From: an uncultured Solobacterium sp.
GTDB lineage: Bacteria > Bacillota_I > Bacilli_A > Erysipelotrichales > Erysipelotrichaceae
Length of the DNA: 6,735 nucleotides
Direction: 5' to 3'
NCBI GenBank assembly: GCA_900547815.1
Contig: URHY01000092.1
Span: forward strand, 1 to 6,735
This document shows, in pieces, positions 5,785 through 6,735 of the stretch. The notes beneath the pieces are model-generated. The model did no database searches. It was given only the letters and a program-made list of their open reading frames with translations, and was not told the origin of the DNA. Position 1 is the first letter of the stretch. The number at the start of each line of letters is the position of its first letter. The translations under genes and the position numbers were made by a program.

Positions 5785-5832
5785 CCTCCTAAAAGTTGAG
5801 TCTATTGTACAAAGAACAAGTGCTATATTCAA
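5785..5832 (-). promoter_or_regulatory. Promoter and ribosome binding site deciding the start of the M20 gene
   Basis: The minus strand has -35 TTGAAT (5832-5827), a 17-base spacer and -10 TACAAT (5809-5804), giving a start near 5797, then AGGAGG at 5790-5785 before ATG 5775. Because the upstream in-frame TTG coincides with the -35 box, this promoter supports the shorter 401-residue protein. Confidence 0.65.
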
Positions 5833-5879
5833 ATTCTATTTATTTATATCTAGTTATAAATTATTTTTATATTTCAAGC

Positions 5880-5904
5880 AAAAAGAAAAACGGCATAGCC
5901 GCTT
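5880..5904 (-). terminator. Intrinsic terminator after the amino-acid-binding lipoprotein gene
   Basis: On the minus strand CGGC (5901-5898) pairs with GCCG (5894-5891) around TAT, extended by a G-U and two A-T pairs that reach into the stop codon, followed by TTTTTCTTTTT. It closes the upstream transcript and leaves the M20 gene to its own promoter. Confidence 0.75.
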
Positions 5905-6685
5905 ATTCTTTCGTTAGATCCTCACCAAAATACTTGATAGAAATCTTAGATAAAGTTCCATCTTCTTTGAGTTCTTTTAAAGCCTTATTTACAGCTTTCT
6001 TTAAAGAGGTATTATCATCCCCTTTTACCATTGGAATCGCATAGGGTGTAGATTCTTTGGATTGATCGACAATTTTAAATGAACTATCCTTTGTCGTTTG
6101 AAGATAATCATTGATTGAAGTAGCCGCATTGATTGTCGCATCCACACCACCACTTTTTACAAGATCCATACATTTCGTTAAATCATCAACACCTTTTACA
6201 GTTGCCCCATAGTCTTCACCCAATTCCATATAAGTAGATCCAATCGAATTGGCAGTTGTCTTTCCTTTTAAATCATCAAACGAAGTAATTGTCGTATTAT
6301 CATTACGAACAACTAAGACTGTGTGATCATACGCATAAGGTGTAGAAAAATCAAATTTCTTTTCTCTTTCCTTTGTGATATCGACACCATTAATAACTAA
6401 ATCATACGTACCCGTTGATAATCCAGTTAATAATCCATCCCATTTACCTTCCACAATATTGGCTTTTACACCTAATTTCTTGGCAATATTCTTAGCGACT
6501 TCCACATCAACACCCATCAATTTATCATCCTTATCATGATAAGAGAATGGTTGCCAATCGCCTTCTAAACCAATTGTGATTTCACCTTTATCTTGAATCG
6601 TAGCTAAATGATCCTTACTAGATCCACATCCTGCTAAAGTAAATGTCATAACTGCACTTAATAAACCTGCTAACAATTTTTTCAT
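5903..6685 (-). CDS. Amino acid ABC transporter substrate-binding lipoprotein, family 3 (260 aa)
   Basis: Extracytoplasmic receptor for a polar amino acid importer. Residues 1-20 are a lipoprotein signal peptide ending in lipobox LAGC (Cys20). The mature domain is a family 3 solute-binding protein: ITIGLEGDWQPFSY at 36-49, MGVDVEVAKNIAKKLGV at 57-73, KWDGLLTGLSTGTYDLVI near 81-98, then TKEREKKFDFSTPY at 104-117, whose Arg107 should grip the ligand carboxylate, and DGTLSKISIKYFG near the end. The overall look is closest to cystine/polar amino acid receptors (FliY/TcyJ-like), but substrate is uncertain. The usual lobe-2 Asp seen in GlnH-like proteins appears as Ala in DATINAATSINDY (182-194). 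No permease or ATPase gene is in the window; they may lie beyond the right edge. Start ATG 6685 has only a weak AGG 5 bases upstream. Confidence 0.9.
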   Translation of the reverse strand: MKKLLAGLLSAVMTFTLAGCGSSKDHLATIQDKGEITIGLEGDWQPFSYHDKDDKLMGVDVEVAKNIAKKLGVKANIVEGKWDGLLTGLSTGTYDLVINGVDITKEREKKFDFSTPYAYDHTVLVVRNDNTTITSFDDLKGKTTANSIGSTYMELGEDYGATVKGVDDLTKCMDLVKSGGVDATINAATSINDYLQTTKDSSFKIVDQSKESTPYAIPMVKGDDNTSLKKAVNKALKELKEDGTLSKISIKYFGEDLTKE

Positions 6686-6735
6686 CTTAACCTATCATTC
6701 CTTTCCGCTTTGCTTCAAGGCACACATTGGAATTA

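Noticed and set aside
5776..5832. N-terminal extension of the M20 enzyme from a TTG at 5832
   Set aside because: The extension has no ribosome binding site and overlaps a good promoter; ATG 5775 has a well-spaced AGGAGG and begins a typical M20 N-terminus.
6686..6735. 3' end of an upstream minus-strand gene, perhaps a permease or ATPase partner of the lipoprotein
   Set aside because: Two minus-strand frames are open to the window edge (stops at 6689-6687 and 6697-6695), but about 50 bases are not enough to tell a real C-terminus from chance.
1..6735. Insertion sequences, CRISPR arrays, tRNA or rRNA genes, phage or defence systems
   Set aside because: No transposase, inverted-repeat ends, regularly spaced repeats, or tRNA/rRNA signatures are visible; the window is an ordinary chromosomal transport and regulation region apart from the features described.

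Overview
This is an AT-rich window from a low-GC Gram-positive-type bacterium (Bacillota). The evidence is near-consensus AGGAGG ribosome binding sites, lipoprotein signal peptides with a clean lipobox, TGA used as a stop, and short intergenic gaps with U-tract terminators. An Erysipelotrichia- or Clostridia-like host is a guess, not something the sequence proves.

Layout. The left edge (1-619, plus strand) holds two small unrecognised ORFs that look co-transcribed (131-304 and 314-619). They end at a terminator (about 614-650) shared with the convergent gene. Everything else runs on the minus strand; in transcription order from the right edge: an amino-acid-binding lipoprotein (6685-5903) and its terminator; an M20 amidohydrolase (5775-4570) with its own promoter and terminator; a LysR-type regulator (4470-3550) with its own promoter; a promoter and regulatory leader (about 3519-3346); then the methionine ABC transporter operon metN (3325-2279), metI (2286-1588) and metQ (1569-649).

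Two things stand out. First, the metNIQ leader encodes a short peptide with 8 methionines in its first 13 residues. Its mRNA can be folded by eye into a classical four-segment attenuator: 1:2 protector, 2:3 antiterminator, and 3:4 intrinsic terminator just before metN. I see no SAM riboswitch or T-box, so the operon appears to sense methionine (charged Met-tRNA) by ribosome stalling. Second, MetQ is circularly permuted. After a normal lipoprotein signal peptide, the half that is C-terminal in ordinary NlpA/MetQ proteins comes first, and the canonical N-terminal half follows after a linker. Mature MetQ also contains no methionine.

Taken together, the minus-strand genes look like a sulfur or polar amino acid scavenging neighbourhood: uptake by a lipoprotein of the cystine/polar amino acid class, intracellular deacylation of an N-acyl amino acid or peptide by the M20 enzyme, a LysR regulator, and high-affinity methionine uptake. 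The link between the first three genes and metNIQ is inferred from proximity and from known sulfur-salvage clusters such as the B. subtilis ytmI region.
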